Position numbers and translations under genes: made by a program. The notes under the pieces are model-generated. The model had not been told where the DNA came from. It was given only the letters and a program-made list of their open reading frames with translations, and did not search any database. Shown here piece after piece: positions 8,549 through 16,794 of a stretch of 42,270 nucleotides of DNA (position 1 is its first letter; every line of letters begins with the position of its first letter). Origin of the DNA: Gemmata sp. (GTDB taxonomy: Bacteria > Planctomycetota > Planctomycetia > Gemmatales > Gemmataceae); NCBI GenBank assembly GCA_025055115.1, contig JANWYJ010000017.1, positions 1 to 42,270 of the forward strand, in the 5' to 3' direction.

Positions 8549-8587
8549 GGCTCCTCTCCATTACGAGGTATGAGAAGGCAGAGACTA

Positions 8588-8616
8588 TTATTACTAGGTA
8601 ATACCAAGTCCATCAA
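8588..8616 (-). promoter_or_regulatory. Putative promoter of the DUF1559 gene cluster
   Basis: On the minus strand: TTGATG (8616-8611), a 17-bp spacer, TAATAA (8593-8588), placing a start about 30 nt before the ATG. The spacer holds the inverted repeat ATTAC-CTA-GTAAT, a possible operator overlapping the -10 side. It is the most AT-rich stretch nearby. Confidence 0.45.
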
Positions 8617-8797
8617 GTATCAATTTTCCCAAAAAAAGATGAACCGTGTTCAACGGCTCCGTGCCTGAAGATGTGGATCGTTTGAGACACCCGGAAGGGC
8701 GCCAGGGGGAGGGGGCTTCTGGCCACACGGCGGGCGGTCGGCCGCTATCGGAAGCGCGGTGAATGATCTTCGGGGGGCTATCCTCGGCGTATCGTTG

Positions 8798-8843
8798 GGG
8801 TTGGGGTAGGAGTCCTGTGGGGGTTGGGGTAGGAGTTCCGTGG
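8798..8843. repeat. 23-bp G-rich tandem repeat, 2 copies
   Basis: The units 8798-8820 and 8821-8843 (GGGTTGGGGTAGGAG...) match at 21 of 23 positions. The plus strand has four runs of four or more G within 8797-8829, with loops of 2, 12 and 2 nt, so a G-quadruplex is possible. Confidence 0.88.
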
Positions 8844-8871
8844 CCGACCGGACAATAACCTGCCGGGGGAA

Positions 8872-8911
8872 GCTATCCCGGTCGTGTCGTGGCTATCCCG
8901 GGCGTGTCGTG
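8872..8911. repeat. 20-bp tandem repeat, 2 copies
   Basis: The units 8872-8891 and 8892-8911 (GCTATCCCGGTCGTGTCGTG) differ by one base. Confidence 0.92.
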
Positions 8912-9186
8912 GGGGTAGCGCTGGGGTGGCCACGGTCTGGGGCTGTCGCCGCGTTGTAGCAAGCCGGAAATACTGGAAAGGGATGTATCCTGAGTGGTGG
9001 TGCGGCCAGAGGACCCAGTGGGGGAAGCTGTCGTTGTTCACCCATCGGCAAGCGCGTGGAATCAGTGGGGAAACTTCGCTATCGGCCGAATTTTTCACTG
9101 GCCGAGAAGTAAAGTGTGGGGAATCGCTTGCGAGATACGCGGGATGAACTAAGGTTGTATGCTTCCCGGGGAGGGACTTTGCTCGG

Positions 9187-10137
9187 ATGATGGCACCGGG
9201 CGAGGCGCCGAGCGTGTCACCAACGTGTATGACCACTGCCGACGATCCGTTGCCAGCGCTGATGGCCGCCTTGCGAAGCTCCTGCGCAACGGAACGGTTA
9301 CGGGCCGCCAAGGACTTAGGCCGTTTGGGCTGGCTGGCCCGTGATGCCTTGCCAGCGCTGGTCGCCGTGTTGAACGACAGCGATCATCGGGTGCGGGAAT
9401 CTGCGGCCCAGGCGATTGGCTCGATGGGTCCGGATGCTCTACCCACGTTAGTGGCGATGCTGGGCCACAGTGATAAATATGTACGGCGGCATGCGGTCTG
9501 GGCGTTGGGGAAGTTAGGGCCGTTGGCACGGCCGGCGCTGGCCGAGTTGTGTTCGGCCTTAAAAGATACCGACCCGCGCACCGCCTCCGGAGCCGCACAA
9601 GCTCTGGGAAGCATGGGGGCCGACGCCGCGGAAGGCGTGCCAGCGTTGGCGGAAGCGATGCGCGGAACCAATATCGTCCTGTGCCGTTTGGCGTCGAAAG
9701 CCTTGTCGCAGATTGGATTTCCGGCCCTTCCGACCCTGATAGCCCATTTGCACCATGCCGATCCATTTGTGCGCGCGGAATCGGCTTTGGCGATTGGGTG
9801 GATGGGTCCGGCCGCGGAGGCGGCCATTCCGCATCTGGCACAAGTGGTTCAAGGACCTCAGGTCCCCCTCACGCCCTCCCCCACGGCTGCCGTACCGAAC
9901 CCATCCGGCCCTCTTGCCGTTTCTGATAGCCAAGCTGTCACGCCGCCCCAAGTGGCCGACGATGGCACACTTTCTCCTGAGGTGAATTGCCGGGTGTACG
10001 CGGCCCAAGCGTTGGGGCGTATCGGCTCGGCGGCACTCCCAGCTCTCCTCGAATTACAACAGTCCCTTCCGCTAGCTCCCGAACCGGTCGGGAAAGCCGT
10101 GGAACAAGCGTTGCGTCTTGTTCAAGGGGCATCCTGA
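9187..10137 (+). CDS. HEAT-repeat protein
   Basis: 316 aa made mostly of about 36-residue helical-pair repeats: ATERLRAAKDLGRLG, DHRVRESAAQAIGSMG, DKYVRRHAVWALGKLG, DPRTASGAAQALGSMG, DPFVRAESALAIGWMG and, after a Pro-rich insert of about 50 residues, NCRVYAAQALGRIG. These match HEAT/PBS-lyase-type repeats. There is no signal peptide or catalytic motif, so the protein is probably cytosolic and a binding scaffold. GGGGAGGG lies 10 nt before the ATG at 9187. A second ATG at 9229 (MTTADDP) starts nearer the repeats and cannot be excluded. It is an isolated plus-strand gene. Confidence 0.88.
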   Translation: MMAPGEAPSVSPTCMTTADDPLPALMAALRSSCATERLRAAKDLGRLGWLARDALPALVAVLNDSDHRVRESAAQAIGSMGPDALPTLVAMLGHSDKYVRRHAVWALGKLGPLARPALAELCSALKDTDPRTASGAAQALGSMGADAAEGVPALAEAMRGTNIVLCRLASKALSQIGFPALPTLIAHLHHADPFVRAESALAIGWMGPAAEAAIPHLAQVVQGPQVPLTPSPTAAVPNPSGPLAVSDSQAVTPPQVADDGTLSPEVNCRVYAAQALGRIGSAALPALLELQQSLPLAPEPVGKAVEQALRLVQGAS

Positions 10138-10161
10138 GGATTGGCCCTGAGCGTGTATCCT

Positions 10162-10226
10162 TATCCGCATGCCGTGTGTCCTGCGTATCCGTGTGTCCTG
10201 CGTATCCGCATGCCTTGTGTCCTGCG
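10162..10226. repeat. 24/17/24-bp tandem repeat
   Basis: TATCCGCATGCCGTGTGTCC... occurs at 10162-10185 and 10203-10226 (one mismatch). A 17-bp version lacking the GCATGCC segment lies between them (10186-10202). Confidence 0.9.
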
Positions 10227-10289
10227 TCGCCTCGGGAAGCGTGTGGCGGGCTTGGGCCAAGGTTCCACCCGACGATGGGTCGGCTATTG

Positions 10290-10393
10290 AACTCTCGGGT
10301 GTTTCCGCCTCGTGGGGGAGGTGATCCGATTCTTCGTCACAAGGCCAGGGCTGCCAGACGAAACTCTCTGGTGCTTCCGTCCCGTGGGTGGGG
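10290..10393. repeat. Imperfect direct repeat, about 32 bp, 72 bp apart
   Basis: AACTCTCGGGTGTTTCCG (10290) and AACTCTCTGGTGCTTCCG (10362) begin two diverged copies that continue into CGTGGG-type sequence. They lie downstream of the DUF1501 stop, between it and the HEAT gene end. With 10162-10226 they account for much of the 287-bp convergent gap. Confidence 0.6.
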
Positions 10394-10424
10394 TCTCGGG
10401 GGGCGCGAGGGCCGTCTGTCGGCT

Positions 10425-11882
10425 TCAGATAATTTGCTTGATGGGATCGGCTCCTTCGACACCCACCAGTTTTTGATCCAATCCGCCGTAGAAATAGGTG
10501 AGTTTGTTGGGATCGAGTCCCATTTGATGGAGCACCGTTGCGTGCAGATTCTTGACATGGAAGCGGTCGTCGACGGCGAAGTTGCCCAGTTCGTCGGTTG
10601 TGCCAACACTCACGCCGCCCTTGATACCTCCCCCGGCCATCCATGCGGTGAAACCATAGGCGTTGTGGTCGCGGCCGGTGCCGACGGCGTATTCTGCGGT
10701 GGGTTGGCGGCCAAATTCTCCGCTCCAGATGACGATGGTGCTGTCGAGAAGTCCGCGGCGTTTGAGGTCGATAAGCAGGCCGGCGATGGGTTTGTCGGTG
10801 GCTTGGGCATGGGTGGTGTGGTTTTTGACGAGGTCGCCGTGAGCGTCCCAGTTGTAGTCGTTGTGGTTGCCACCGGAGTAAATTTGGATGAAGCGGACAC
10901 CGCGTTCGACCAGGCGACGGGCCAGGAGGCATTTGCGGCCGAAGTCGTCGGTTTTCTTGTCGCCGATGCCGTAAAGCTCCAAGGTTTTTGGGGTTTCTTG
11001 GGAGAAATCGACGGCTTCGGGGGCGTGTTGTTGCATTTTGAAAGCCAGTTCGTAGCTGGCAATGCGGGCCATCAGCTCGGTGTTGTCGGTGCGCGTGGCG
11101 AGGTGGTGTTCGTTTTTTTCTTTGAGGTGGTCGAGCAGTTCGCGTTGGGCTTCGCGACTGGTGCCAGGGGGTAGCGCTAGGTCGTGGATGGGGGTTTTGT
11201 CGGCACGAATGGGGACACCTTGGTAGGCCGCCGGCATAAAACCGCTCGACCAATTCTTCGGACCATTGATGGGGCCGCCGCTTTGATCGAGCATCACGAC
11301 AAACCCCGGCAGGTTTTCGTTTTCGCTACCCAAGCCATATGTGACCCACGACCCCAAGCAGGGGCTGCCGCTGAGCAGCCGCCCAGTGTTCATCATCAGC
11401 AGGCCCGAGCCGTGGATGGGGCTTTCGGCATACATACTGTGGATGAAAGCAATGTCGTCTACACACTGCCCAAGATGCGGGAATAGATCGCTGACCATTT
11501 TCCCGCATTGGCCGTAGGGTTTGAAGGCGAACTTCGGGCCAACGATACGTCCTTCGTTTTTGTGTCCGCCGCGGCCAAACGTTTTCACCTTGATGGTTTT
11601 ACCATCGAGTTTGGCCAGTTCCGGCTTGTAGTCGAAAGTATCGACCTGGCTGGGACCACCATACATGAACAGGAAGATGACCGCTTTGGCCTTGGCCGGG
11701 AACATCGGCTTTTTGGGGGCCATGGGGTTCACGAAGCGTTGTGGGGCTTTCGTGGGGGTGTTGGCCAATAGCGGGTCGTTGTGCAATAGGGCGGTCAGCC
11801 CCAAGGCTCCGAAGCCGGCTCCGGCTTCCCAGAGGAATTCGCGGCGCGTCCGACGGCAGAATTGGCGATCGGTGGGGGGCAT
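10425..11882 (-). CDS. DUF1501 protein, Tat-exported
   Basis: 485 aa from the ATG at 11882; a TTG six codons earlier is less likely. The N-terminus has TRREFLWEAG, a twin-arginine signal, followed by the hydrophobic FGALGLTALL, so the folded protein is exported. The body matches DUF1501 (sulfatase/alkaline-phosphatase-like fold): KAVIFLFMYGGPSQVDTFD near the start, then SGLLMMNTGR, GVRFIQIYSGG, DSTIVIWSGEFGR and GRDHNAYGFTAW. In planctomycetes this family usually sits beside a DUF1549/DUF1553 cytochrome-like partner. None is present here. The substrate is unknown. Confidence 0.93.
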   Translation of the reverse strand: MPPTDRQFCRRTRREFLWEAGAGFGALGLTALLHNDPLLANTPTKAPQRFVNPMAPKKPMFPAKAKAVIFLFMYGGPSQVDTFDYKPELAKLDGKTIKVKTFGRGGHKNEGRIVGPKFAFKPYGQCGKMVSDLFPHLGQCVDDIAFIHSMYAESPIHGSGLLMMNTGRLLSGSPCLGSWVTYGLGSENENLPGFVVMLDQSGGPINGPKNWSSGFMPAAYQGVPIRADKTPIHDLALPPGTSREAQRELLDHLKEKNEHHLATRTDNTELMARIASYELAFKMQQHAPEAVDFSQETPKTLELYGIGDKKTDDFGRKCLLARRLVERGVRFIQIYSGGNHNDYNWDAHGDLVKNHTTHAQATDKPIAGLLIDLKRRGLLDSTIVIWSGEFGRQPTAEYAVGTGRDHNAYGFTAWMAGGGIKGGVSVGTTDELGNFAVDDRFHVKNLHATVLHQMGLDPNKLTYFYGGLDQKLVGVEGADPIKQII

Positions 11883-12206
11883 GCGTGGGGAGCCTCGCAA
11901 GGTTGACCCGTGGGAAAAGGTTGGCCCGTGGGAATGTAATCAGTTCGCGTCGAGCAAACGTCAGGGGTGATCCTGTGTTCCCGACCTCCTCAGTAGCAGC
12001 TGACCTACTTTCCTACTTAGTCGGTACTTATTAGTAGGTACTTAGCAGCTGACCTCCTCAGCAGCTATTCTAACTACCGGTGTGGCCCTGTGAACATCTT
12101 CGTGGCAAATTTTGACTCACAGAACCACCGCCGGTCAGAAGCCTGGGGTTTGCTTGGGGTTGTCGTTGGGTGTGCGGCTCTGGTGTTTTTCACATTCTGG
12201 TGTTGT
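11883..12206. other. Gap between the Fur-family and DUF1501 genes, with direct repeats
   Basis: Besides 11899-11933 it holds a second repeat system: AGCAGCTGACCT at 11995-12006 and 12044-12055, and GACCTCCTCAG at 11983-11993 and 12051-12061. Between them is an AT-richer core with TACTTA motifs and the inverted pair ACCTAC/GTAGGT. The core may hold the DUF1501 promoter, but no convincing -35/-10 pair stands out. Confidence 0.5.
11899..11933. repeat. 18-bp-spaced tandem repeat upstream of the DUF1501 gene
   Basis: AAGGTTGACCCGTGGGA (11899-11915) and AAGGTTGGCCCGTGGGA (11917-11933) differ by one base. They lie just upstream of the chosen start codon. Confidence 0.85.
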
Positions 12207-12212
12207 TCACAT
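12179..12212. repeat. 17-bp tandem duplication spanning a stop codon
   Basis: TCTGGTGTTTTTCACAT (12179-12195) and TCTGGTGTTGTTCACAT (12196-12212) differ by one base. On the minus strand each carries ATGTGA. In the right unit this is the last Met codon and stop of the Fur-family gene. The left unit is a downstream copy. Confidence 0.9.
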
Positions 12213-12692
12213 GATGAGGCGGTGTTTGGCGGCTTGGGCGGCATTGCACGCGGCACAAACGCCGCGGATGACCAGGGTGTGTCCGGAGGGCCGGAACAGA
12301 TGTTCGCTGGAAACCCGTTGGAGGATGGCTTCCAGCTCAGGGCTTTGGAATTCGGTCATGGAATGGCAGCGTTCGCAGACGAGGTGATCGTGGGCGGGGT
12401 AGCCGTAGTCGTGATCGTAGACCGTCCGATCGCCCAATTCGATCCGGCGGAGCAAGCCAGCGTCAACCAGTTTGGAGAGTGTGCGGTAGACCGTGGCCCG
12501 ACTGACCCGTTTTTTGGCCGCTTTGAGTTTTTCGAGCAGTTCATCGGCGTCGAAGTGAGAGTGACGCGCAAAAATGTACTCCAGCAGTTCGCGCTGTTGC
12601 TCGGTGAAGCGTTGCGGTTTGGGTCGGCTCGCGAGATATTCGCGGAACTTATCTTGCGGCGTCTGCGACACCGCGACAGCAGGCAGTGGCAC
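12207..12692 (-). CDS. Fur-family metal-dependent transcriptional regulator
   Basis: 161 aa from a GTG at 12692, chosen because GGAGGGAGG stands 7 nt before it; an in-frame GTG at 12710 would overlap that site. The N-terminal winged helix (about 25-90) contains RVSRATVYRTLSKLVDAGL, the Fur recognition helix region. The C-terminal part has HDHLVCERC (Cys106, Cys109) and GVCAACN (Cys146, Cys149), the paired CxxC structural zinc site. DHDYGYPAHDH supplies likely metal ligands. The family represses iron, zinc or peroxide genes with a metal corepressor, and the subtype (Fur, Zur or PerR) cannot be told here. No transporter or catalase gene is adjacent. Confidence 0.93.
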   Translation of the reverse strand: MPLPAVAVSQTPQDKFREYLASRPKPQRFTEQQRELLEYIFARHSHFDADELLEKLKAAKKRVSRATVYRTLSKLVDAGLLRRIELGDRTVYDHDYGYPAHDHLVCERCHSMTEFQSPELEAILQRVSSEHLFRPSGHTLVIRGVCAACNAAQAAKHRLIM

Positions 12693-12718
12693 AGGATGTC
12701 CTCCCTCCACATCCGAAA

Positions 12719-12760
12719 TGACACCCCTATTCTAGCAATTCTCTGGGGGATGAAGTGTCA
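12719..12760. promoter_or_regulatory. Interrupted inverted repeat upstream of the Fur-family gene
   Basis: TGACAC (12719-12724) and GTGTCA (12755-12760) flank a CCCC/GGGG pair. The element lies 26 bp before the regulator start and 64 bp after the FlgM-like stop. It could be an autoregulatory operator or a weak terminator hairpin. It does not match the classical Fur box closely. Confidence 0.3.
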
Positions 12761-12824
12761 GACGACGTTCGCCCGCCCCGTGGACACGGAACTGAGGCGG
12801 GCGGGTCCTCGGAGAGTCAAGACG

Positions 12825-13058
12825 TCAGAGGGTATCTTCAATGCGACGCAGCAACGCTTCCTCCGCGAGTCGCCATTTGTCCTCGGTTTCGTAGGTCCCG
12901 TCAGCGATTTGTTGCCGGATACGGGCCACCAATTCATGACGAATACCCTCGGGGCTGGGGGAGGGACGATCGTGGACGCGGTTGGTCGGGGGGCTGGCAG
13001 GCTGGGAGCAGAGCGTCAGCTTCCATCGGTACCAGTGCCGCGGTGAAGTCTTGCGCAT
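12825..13058 (-). CDS. FlgM-like anti-sigma factor family protein
   Basis: 77 aa. The C-terminal half IRHELVARIRQQIADGTYET, then EDKWRLAEEALLRRI, matches the FlgM/anti-sigma-28 pattern: Arg-x-x-x-Val-x-x-[IL]-[RK]-x-x-Ile-x-x-Gly-x-Tyr, then a final amphipathic helix. The N-terminal half is basic and probably disordered. FlgM holds the flagellar sigma factor FliA inactive in the cytoplasm. No flagellar gene lies in this window, so the target here is uncertain, and stand-alone FlgM-like proteins may control another sigma factor. AGGGAG precedes the ATG at 13058 by about 10 nt. Confidence 0.7.
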   Translation of the reverse strand: MRKTSPRHWYRWKLTLCSQPASPPTNRVHDRPSPSPEGIRHELVARIRQQIADGTYETEDKWRLAEEALLRRIEDTL

Positions 13059-14155
13059 AGGGGAAGTATCTCCCTGCCGGAGGCGGACGTTGTGCAGAGC
13101 GTTGCAGGCAGCTGCGAGCCAGCGGTGGTAGGTCTCACTTCACTGCCACGCTGGAAGGCAATTTTCATACCCAAATATTGACACAACTGGTGGAATTGCC
13201 GAGTCGTGTCGGATTTTCGGACAGTGGGGTCGCCGCTGGCGTTCGGCGGCCAACAGCTTCACTTCGAAACACGGTTCACCCGTTCAGGCGACCGCATCCC
13301 ATTCTACACCTGTCTATCGTCGTGTGTGCAAAATCCCTCGCGAGAATTTGTCCGGTTTGCTCTTCGCGCGACCCCTGAAGGAGTTCAGCGCACGCTTTAC
13401 TCAGGGGATGCTCATCAAGCGGTTCACGCCGTCGTCGGTTATTGTTTGTTGCTCAGGAATTGGGCGAATTGCCTCAAGCTCGTGGGGGCAGCGACTTCTT
13501 CCTCAACGTCCCATCTTTTGGCCCAACGTCCCATCTTTTGGCCTAGGTTAGTACCCAGTCTAAGTTCTGTCGATGGGGGTTAGGCACAACACAGCCCATC
13601 AGAAACAGACGATCAAGCTTATGGGGCATCGATAACCCTCCCTCAGAGCGTGCAAGTGTGCTGGCTCCGCTCATCCAGCCGTCGTGTTGTCCAGGCTATC
13701 CCGAGGGCGTTGAGCCTAGGCTATCACATCGGCGAATGAGCGCAAGTGATGCGGTGCCAACCGCTCCAGGGGTTCTGTAGGGGCTGGCCGTAAGTTTGGT
13801 AAATTTTGGAAGTTCGCTGTACCAGTCATGGTGGCGGCTTCTGGACGAATCGACGGTCGCTGAGTGTGAGGATTTTTGGCACGAAGAAGCCTGACGAAGT
13901 CTTTGGTAGGGGTCTGGGTAGCGGCGTCGTGGAGGTCTTCGAGACACCCCAAAAAAACTGCTATAACCGCTTCGATCGCCGGTTTTTAACAAAATAGAAA
14001 AATCTTGTCGGTTCCGAATCCACACGCTTGGGGAACGCGAATTACGGGGGCGATGAGAGAGGGCGGTGGGGGTGAAGGGGTATTCACTCCAACGCTCCTC
14101 TGCGATCGGCGGAGGTCGCCGGTCGCCACGGATTAGGCTCCGAGGAGTATTTCTG
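13059..14155. other. About 1.1 kb without a convincing gene
   Basis: Frames here (for example 13206-13583 plus and 13716-13952 minus) have mixed composition, no recognisable domain and no good ribosome site. I looked for the conserved cores of RNase P RNA, tmRNA and SRP RNA and for tRNA-like cloverleafs and found none. The perfect 20-bp repeat at 13504-13543 is the only clear element. The AT-richer stretch at 13950-14010 may carry the fasciclin gene promoter. It could be gene decay or an unrecognised non-coding RNA. Confidence 0.5.
13504..13543. repeat. 20-bp perfect tandem repeat, 2 copies
   Basis: CAACGTCCCATCTTTTGGCC occurs at 13504-13523 and 13524-13543 without mismatch. Confidence 0.95.
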
Positions 14156-14638
14156 ATGAAAGTTCGGTTAATGGCTGCGACGGTGGCCGCGGGGATGATG
14201 ATTGCGGTTTCGGCCCGGGCGGATGATGCCAAGACAATCGCCGAAATCGTTGCCGGTTCGAAGGACCACACCATCCTCCTGAAGGCCGTCACCGAAGCGG
14301 GCCTGGTCGACACGCTCAAAGGCAAAGGCCCCTTCACCATCTTTGCGCCGACGGACGAGGCTTTCAAGAAGCTGGGTGACGAAACGATCAAGAAAGCCTT
14401 GGCCGACAAGGATTTGCTCAAGAAGATTCTGCTGGCCCATGCGGTCGAAGGCGCGGTCATGGCGGCTGATGTGGTCAAGCTGGACGGCAAGGAAGTCAAA
14501 ACCCTGCAAGGCACCGCTTTCAAGGTGCAAGTGCAAGGCAAGAACGTAACGTTTGGCGGGGCTAAGGTGACGAAAGCGGACGTGAAAGCCAGCAACGGGG
14601 TCATTCACGTCATCGACACGGTTCTGATGCCAAAGTAA
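14156..14638 (+). CDS. Secreted fasciclin (FAS1) domain protein
   Basis: 160 aa from the ATG at 14156, chosen because GAGGAG lies 8 nt upstream and a signal peptide follows at once (MKVRLMAATVAAGMMIAVSARA). The open frame reaches back to 14066, but that extension is not signal-like. A single FAS1 domain fills the rest: ILLKAVTEAGLVDTLKGKGP, FTIFAPTDEAFKKLG (H1 motif), LLKKILLAHAVEGAV and the closing ASNGVIHVIDTVLMPK (H2 motif). FAS1 proteins are extracellular adhesion or matrix modules. It is a single gene converging on phoH, with a strong hairpin between them. Confidence 0.95.
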   Translation: MKVRLMAATVAAGMMIAVSARADDAKTIAEIVAGSKDHTILLKAVTEAGLVDTLKGKGPFTIFAPTDEAFKKLGDETIKKALADKDLLKKILLAHAVEGAVMAADVVKLDGKEVKTLQGTAFKVQVQGKNVTFGGAKVTKADVKASNGVIHVIDTVLMPK

Positions 14639-14659
14639 TTGCCAGATAAGAACTTACAC

Positions 14660-14690
14660 GCGGTGGGCCTGCACCGACCAGGCCCACCGC
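14660..14690. terminator. Bidirectional terminator-like hairpin
   Basis: A perfect 12-bp stem, GCGGTGGGCCTG and CAGGCCCACCGC, with a 7-nt loop. It lies between the converging 3' ends of the fasciclin gene (14638) and phoH (14708). No T-run follows on either strand. Confidence 0.7.
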
Positions 14691-14707
14691 ACGCGCTGTC
14701 GGCCGTG

Positions 14708-15670
14708 TCAAGGGCCAGCCTTGCGCCGCGGTAGCTCATCTTCGTACGCTTTCACGATTCGTGTTACCAACGGGTTGCGCACGATGTCCGATTGATCCAG
14801 ATGGACAATCGCCAAACCCTCAATATCGCGCAACCGCTGTACGGCATCGGCTAGACCACTTTTCACCGTTCGCGGCAAATCTGTCTGCGTCAAGTCGCCG
14901 GTGATGACGATCTTCGAATTGGTGCCCATACGTGTGAGGAACATCTTCATTTGGGCCACCGTAGCATTCTGCCCTTCGTCGAGAATGATGCAGGACTGAT
15001 TCAGGGTGCGGCCCCGCATATATGCTAAAGGAACAATCTCAATCACCTCATTTTCCAGATATTTTTTGACGACTTCCGGGTCCATGATGTCGGCGAGGGC
15101 ATCGTAGAGCGGCCGCAAGTACGGGCTGATTTTGGCGACCAAATCGCCAGGAAGGTAACCCAGCCGTTCGCCAGCTTCCACCGCGGGCCGAACCAGCACA
15201 ATTTTGCGAACCTGCTTACTTTTGAGTAAGGCGACGGCCCACGCTACCGCCAGATAGGTTTTGCCCGTACCGGCCGGACCCACGCAGAAGACCACATCGT
15301 GAGTCTGCAGGGCTTGGATATAGCGGCTCTGGCCATCGGTGCGGGTCCGGAGACTGCGGCCGCTATCCATCGCGACAATCGGAGCACCACCACGGGCCGT
15401 TCCACTTTGCACCACATCTAAGACCGTGGCGACATCTTTGGCCCCGATTTCTCCCTGTTTGCGGGCAATTTGCCGCAATTGCTGAAACGCCCGTTCAAAC
15501 TGCTCCACCCCTTCGGCACTGCCTTCCATCCGCAGTTCCCCCCCGCGATAGACAGCTTTCACATGAAGCGTATCACGCAGGGAACGCAGATATTGATCAC
15601 GGGGGCCAAACAGCATCACCGCTTCGTCACGGTCTTCAATCGCCAAGGAACGAGTCACACTTTCGGACAT
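14708..15670 (-). CDS. phoH: PhoH family ATPase
   Basis: 320 aa. The N-terminal 90 residues form a KH-like/PhoH N-domain (LFGPRDQYLRSLRDTL, GGELRMEGSAEGVEQFERA). The PhoH P-loop domain has Walker A GPAGTGKT at 131-138 and Walker B CIILDEGQNA with Asp231-Glu232. Further family motifs are VLVRPAVEAGERLGYLPGDL, AYMRGRTLNQS and GDLTQTDLP. The family is cytoplasmic and linked to RNA metabolism; in many bacteria the gene sits near ybeY. Here it is last in a minus-strand run purA-uppS-cdsA-phoH, so it may be co-transcribed with the lipid-carrier genes. Confidence 0.95.
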   Translation of the reverse strand: MSESVTRSLAIEDRDEAVMLFGPRDQYLRSLRDTLHVKAVYRGGELRMEGSAEGVEQFERAFQQLRQIARKQGEIGAKDVATVLDVVQSGTARGGAPIVAMDSGRSLRTRTDGQSRYIQALQTHDVVFCVGPAGTGKTYLAVAWAVALLKSKQVRKIVLVRPAVEAGERLGYLPGDLVAKISPYLRPLYDALADIMDPEVVKKYLENEVIEIVPLAYMRGRTLNQSCIILDEGQNATVAQMKMFLTRMGTNSKIVITGDLTQTDLPRTVKSGLADAVQRLRDIEGLAIVHLDQSDIVRNPLVTRIVKAYEDELPRRKAGP

Positions 15671-15791
15671 GGTGCGTTTTCCTGAAACGATGTCACCTCC
15701 ACCGAACAGAGGTCAGCGCGGGGGTGGGCCATTCACAACGGCGGGCCGACCCAGGCCTTCGGTGTATGGCATGGCTGTTCTTCCTACCGTG

Positions 15792-16676
15792 TCAGCCGGC
15801 GCGGAACCACAGATACCCCACCGGAGCCGCCAGCAGCACCGAATCGATCACATCGAGGATGCCACCGAAGCCCGGGATGGCATGGGAAGCATCTTTGGTT
15901 TGGCAATCCCGCTTGATGAGCGATTCGGCCAAATCACCCAGAACCCCGGCCATACCGACCACAATCCCAAAGGCCACCGCTTCGACCATACCATTGTGAA
16001 ATACCGGAGCCAAAAACGATAGAGCAACTGCCACACCAATCCCCGTCGCCATGCCGCCGGCGAAGCCCTCCCAGGTCTTTTTGGGGCTGAGGATCGGCGT
16101 CATCTTGTGCCGTCCGAAAAATGTGCCGGTGAAGAAAGCCCCAATATCGTTCCCCTTGGGCACAAACACCACCAGCGCGAGCATGATGGTGGAAACATCC
16201 GGTTCGGCCAACCAGCGGATTTGAATGAAGAAACACGGTAGCCAACCCAGGTATGTCAGAGCCAGCAGCACCAGGGCCAGACGGGGAATCGCCGCCCCCG
16301 GTTCGCCGTGGTAGTGGTGCATTTCTCGCAGAAAGGCTACCAGGAACACCCCGACGAACACCAGCACCAGCACCGCCCACGGCGTTCGATCTTGGAGCGA
16401 CGTCGGTTCCGTCCCGAATCGGCCAGCGATTGCGGGATACCAGTTGGCGCTCAGCAGCAACAACACCCCGGCGATCACCAGCCCTTCCGGGGGGCGAAAA
16501 ACCGGGGGAAAGAGACGTACCAGTTCCCGCGCAGCGAGAAAACCGGCTACCAAGACCACGCCCCACAAGCATGGAAACCCGGCCCAGCCCGATTGGGCCA
16601 ATCGGGTATCGCCCCACAGCACTCCGGCGGCCCCCAAGGCGAGCAAGGTGCCAACGAGCAATCGTGTACGGATCAT
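15792..16676 (-). CDS. cdsA: Phosphatidate cytidylyltransferase
   Basis: 294 aa from the ATG at 16676 (MIRTRLLVGTLLALGAAG), which places the first membrane helix at the N-terminus as is usual. The frame extends to an ATG at 16736, adding 20 polar residues. The enzyme makes CDP-diacylglycerol from phosphatidate and CTP, the first committed step to bacterial phospholipids, in the inner membrane. About eight hydrophobic segments are visible. The C-terminal signature ESLIKRDCQTKDASHAIPGF then GGILDVIDS fits the CdsA motif, but PGHGG reads PGFGG and DRxD reads DVID. It lies downstream of uppS, a very common pairing. Confidence 0.93.
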   Translation of the reverse strand: MIRTRLLVGTLLALGAAGVLWGDTRLAQSGWAGFPCLWGVVLVAGFLAARELVRLFPPVFRPPEGLVIAGVLLLLSANWYPAIAGRFGTEPTSLQDRTPWAVLVLVFVGVFLVAFLREMHHYHGEPGAAIPRLALVLLALTYLGWLPCFFIQIRWLAEPDVSTIMLALVVFVPKGNDIGAFFTGTFFGRHKMTPILSPKKTWEGFAGGMATGIGVAVALSFLAPVFHNGMVEAVAFGIVVGMAGVLGDLAESLIKRDCQTKDASHAIPGFGGILDVIDSVLLAAPVGYLWFRAG

Positions 16677-16794
16677 AGCGGAACCCGTGAAGACAGCCGG
16701 CCTCTCCTCCCACGAGTGCCCATGCGGGGATGCCATCGACCCGCGATCAAAGCCCCCAGAGACTCAAGGGGGGATAGGTTGGCGGCAGGGCGTG

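Larger units (their letters stand above)
8549..9186. other. Divergent gap with promoter candidate and two tandem repeats
   Basis: 638 bp between the divergently read DUF1559 and HEAT genes. The left third holds the DUF1559 promoter candidate. The middle holds the 23-bp and 20-bp tandem repeats. The last 250 bp show no recognisable element. A 177-codon minus-strand frame (8778-9311) crosses the repeats and runs into the HEAT gene antisense. It has no homology I recognise and is not called. Confidence 0.55.

Noticed and set aside
8778-9311. 177-codon minus-strand frame
   Set aside because: It crosses the G-rich tandem repeats and the start of the HEAT gene; low-complexity product, no ribosome site, no domain.
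12825-13058. Evidence for a flagellar gene cluster
   Set aside because: Only the FlgM-like gene is present; no flagellar structural or export gene is in the window.
13206-13583. 125-codon plus-strand frame
   Set aside because: No recognisable domain or ribosome site, and it runs through the 20-bp tandem repeat.
13059-14155. Possible RNase P RNA, tmRNA, SRP RNA or tRNA
   Set aside because: None of the conserved core sequences or a cloverleaf could be found on either strand by eye.
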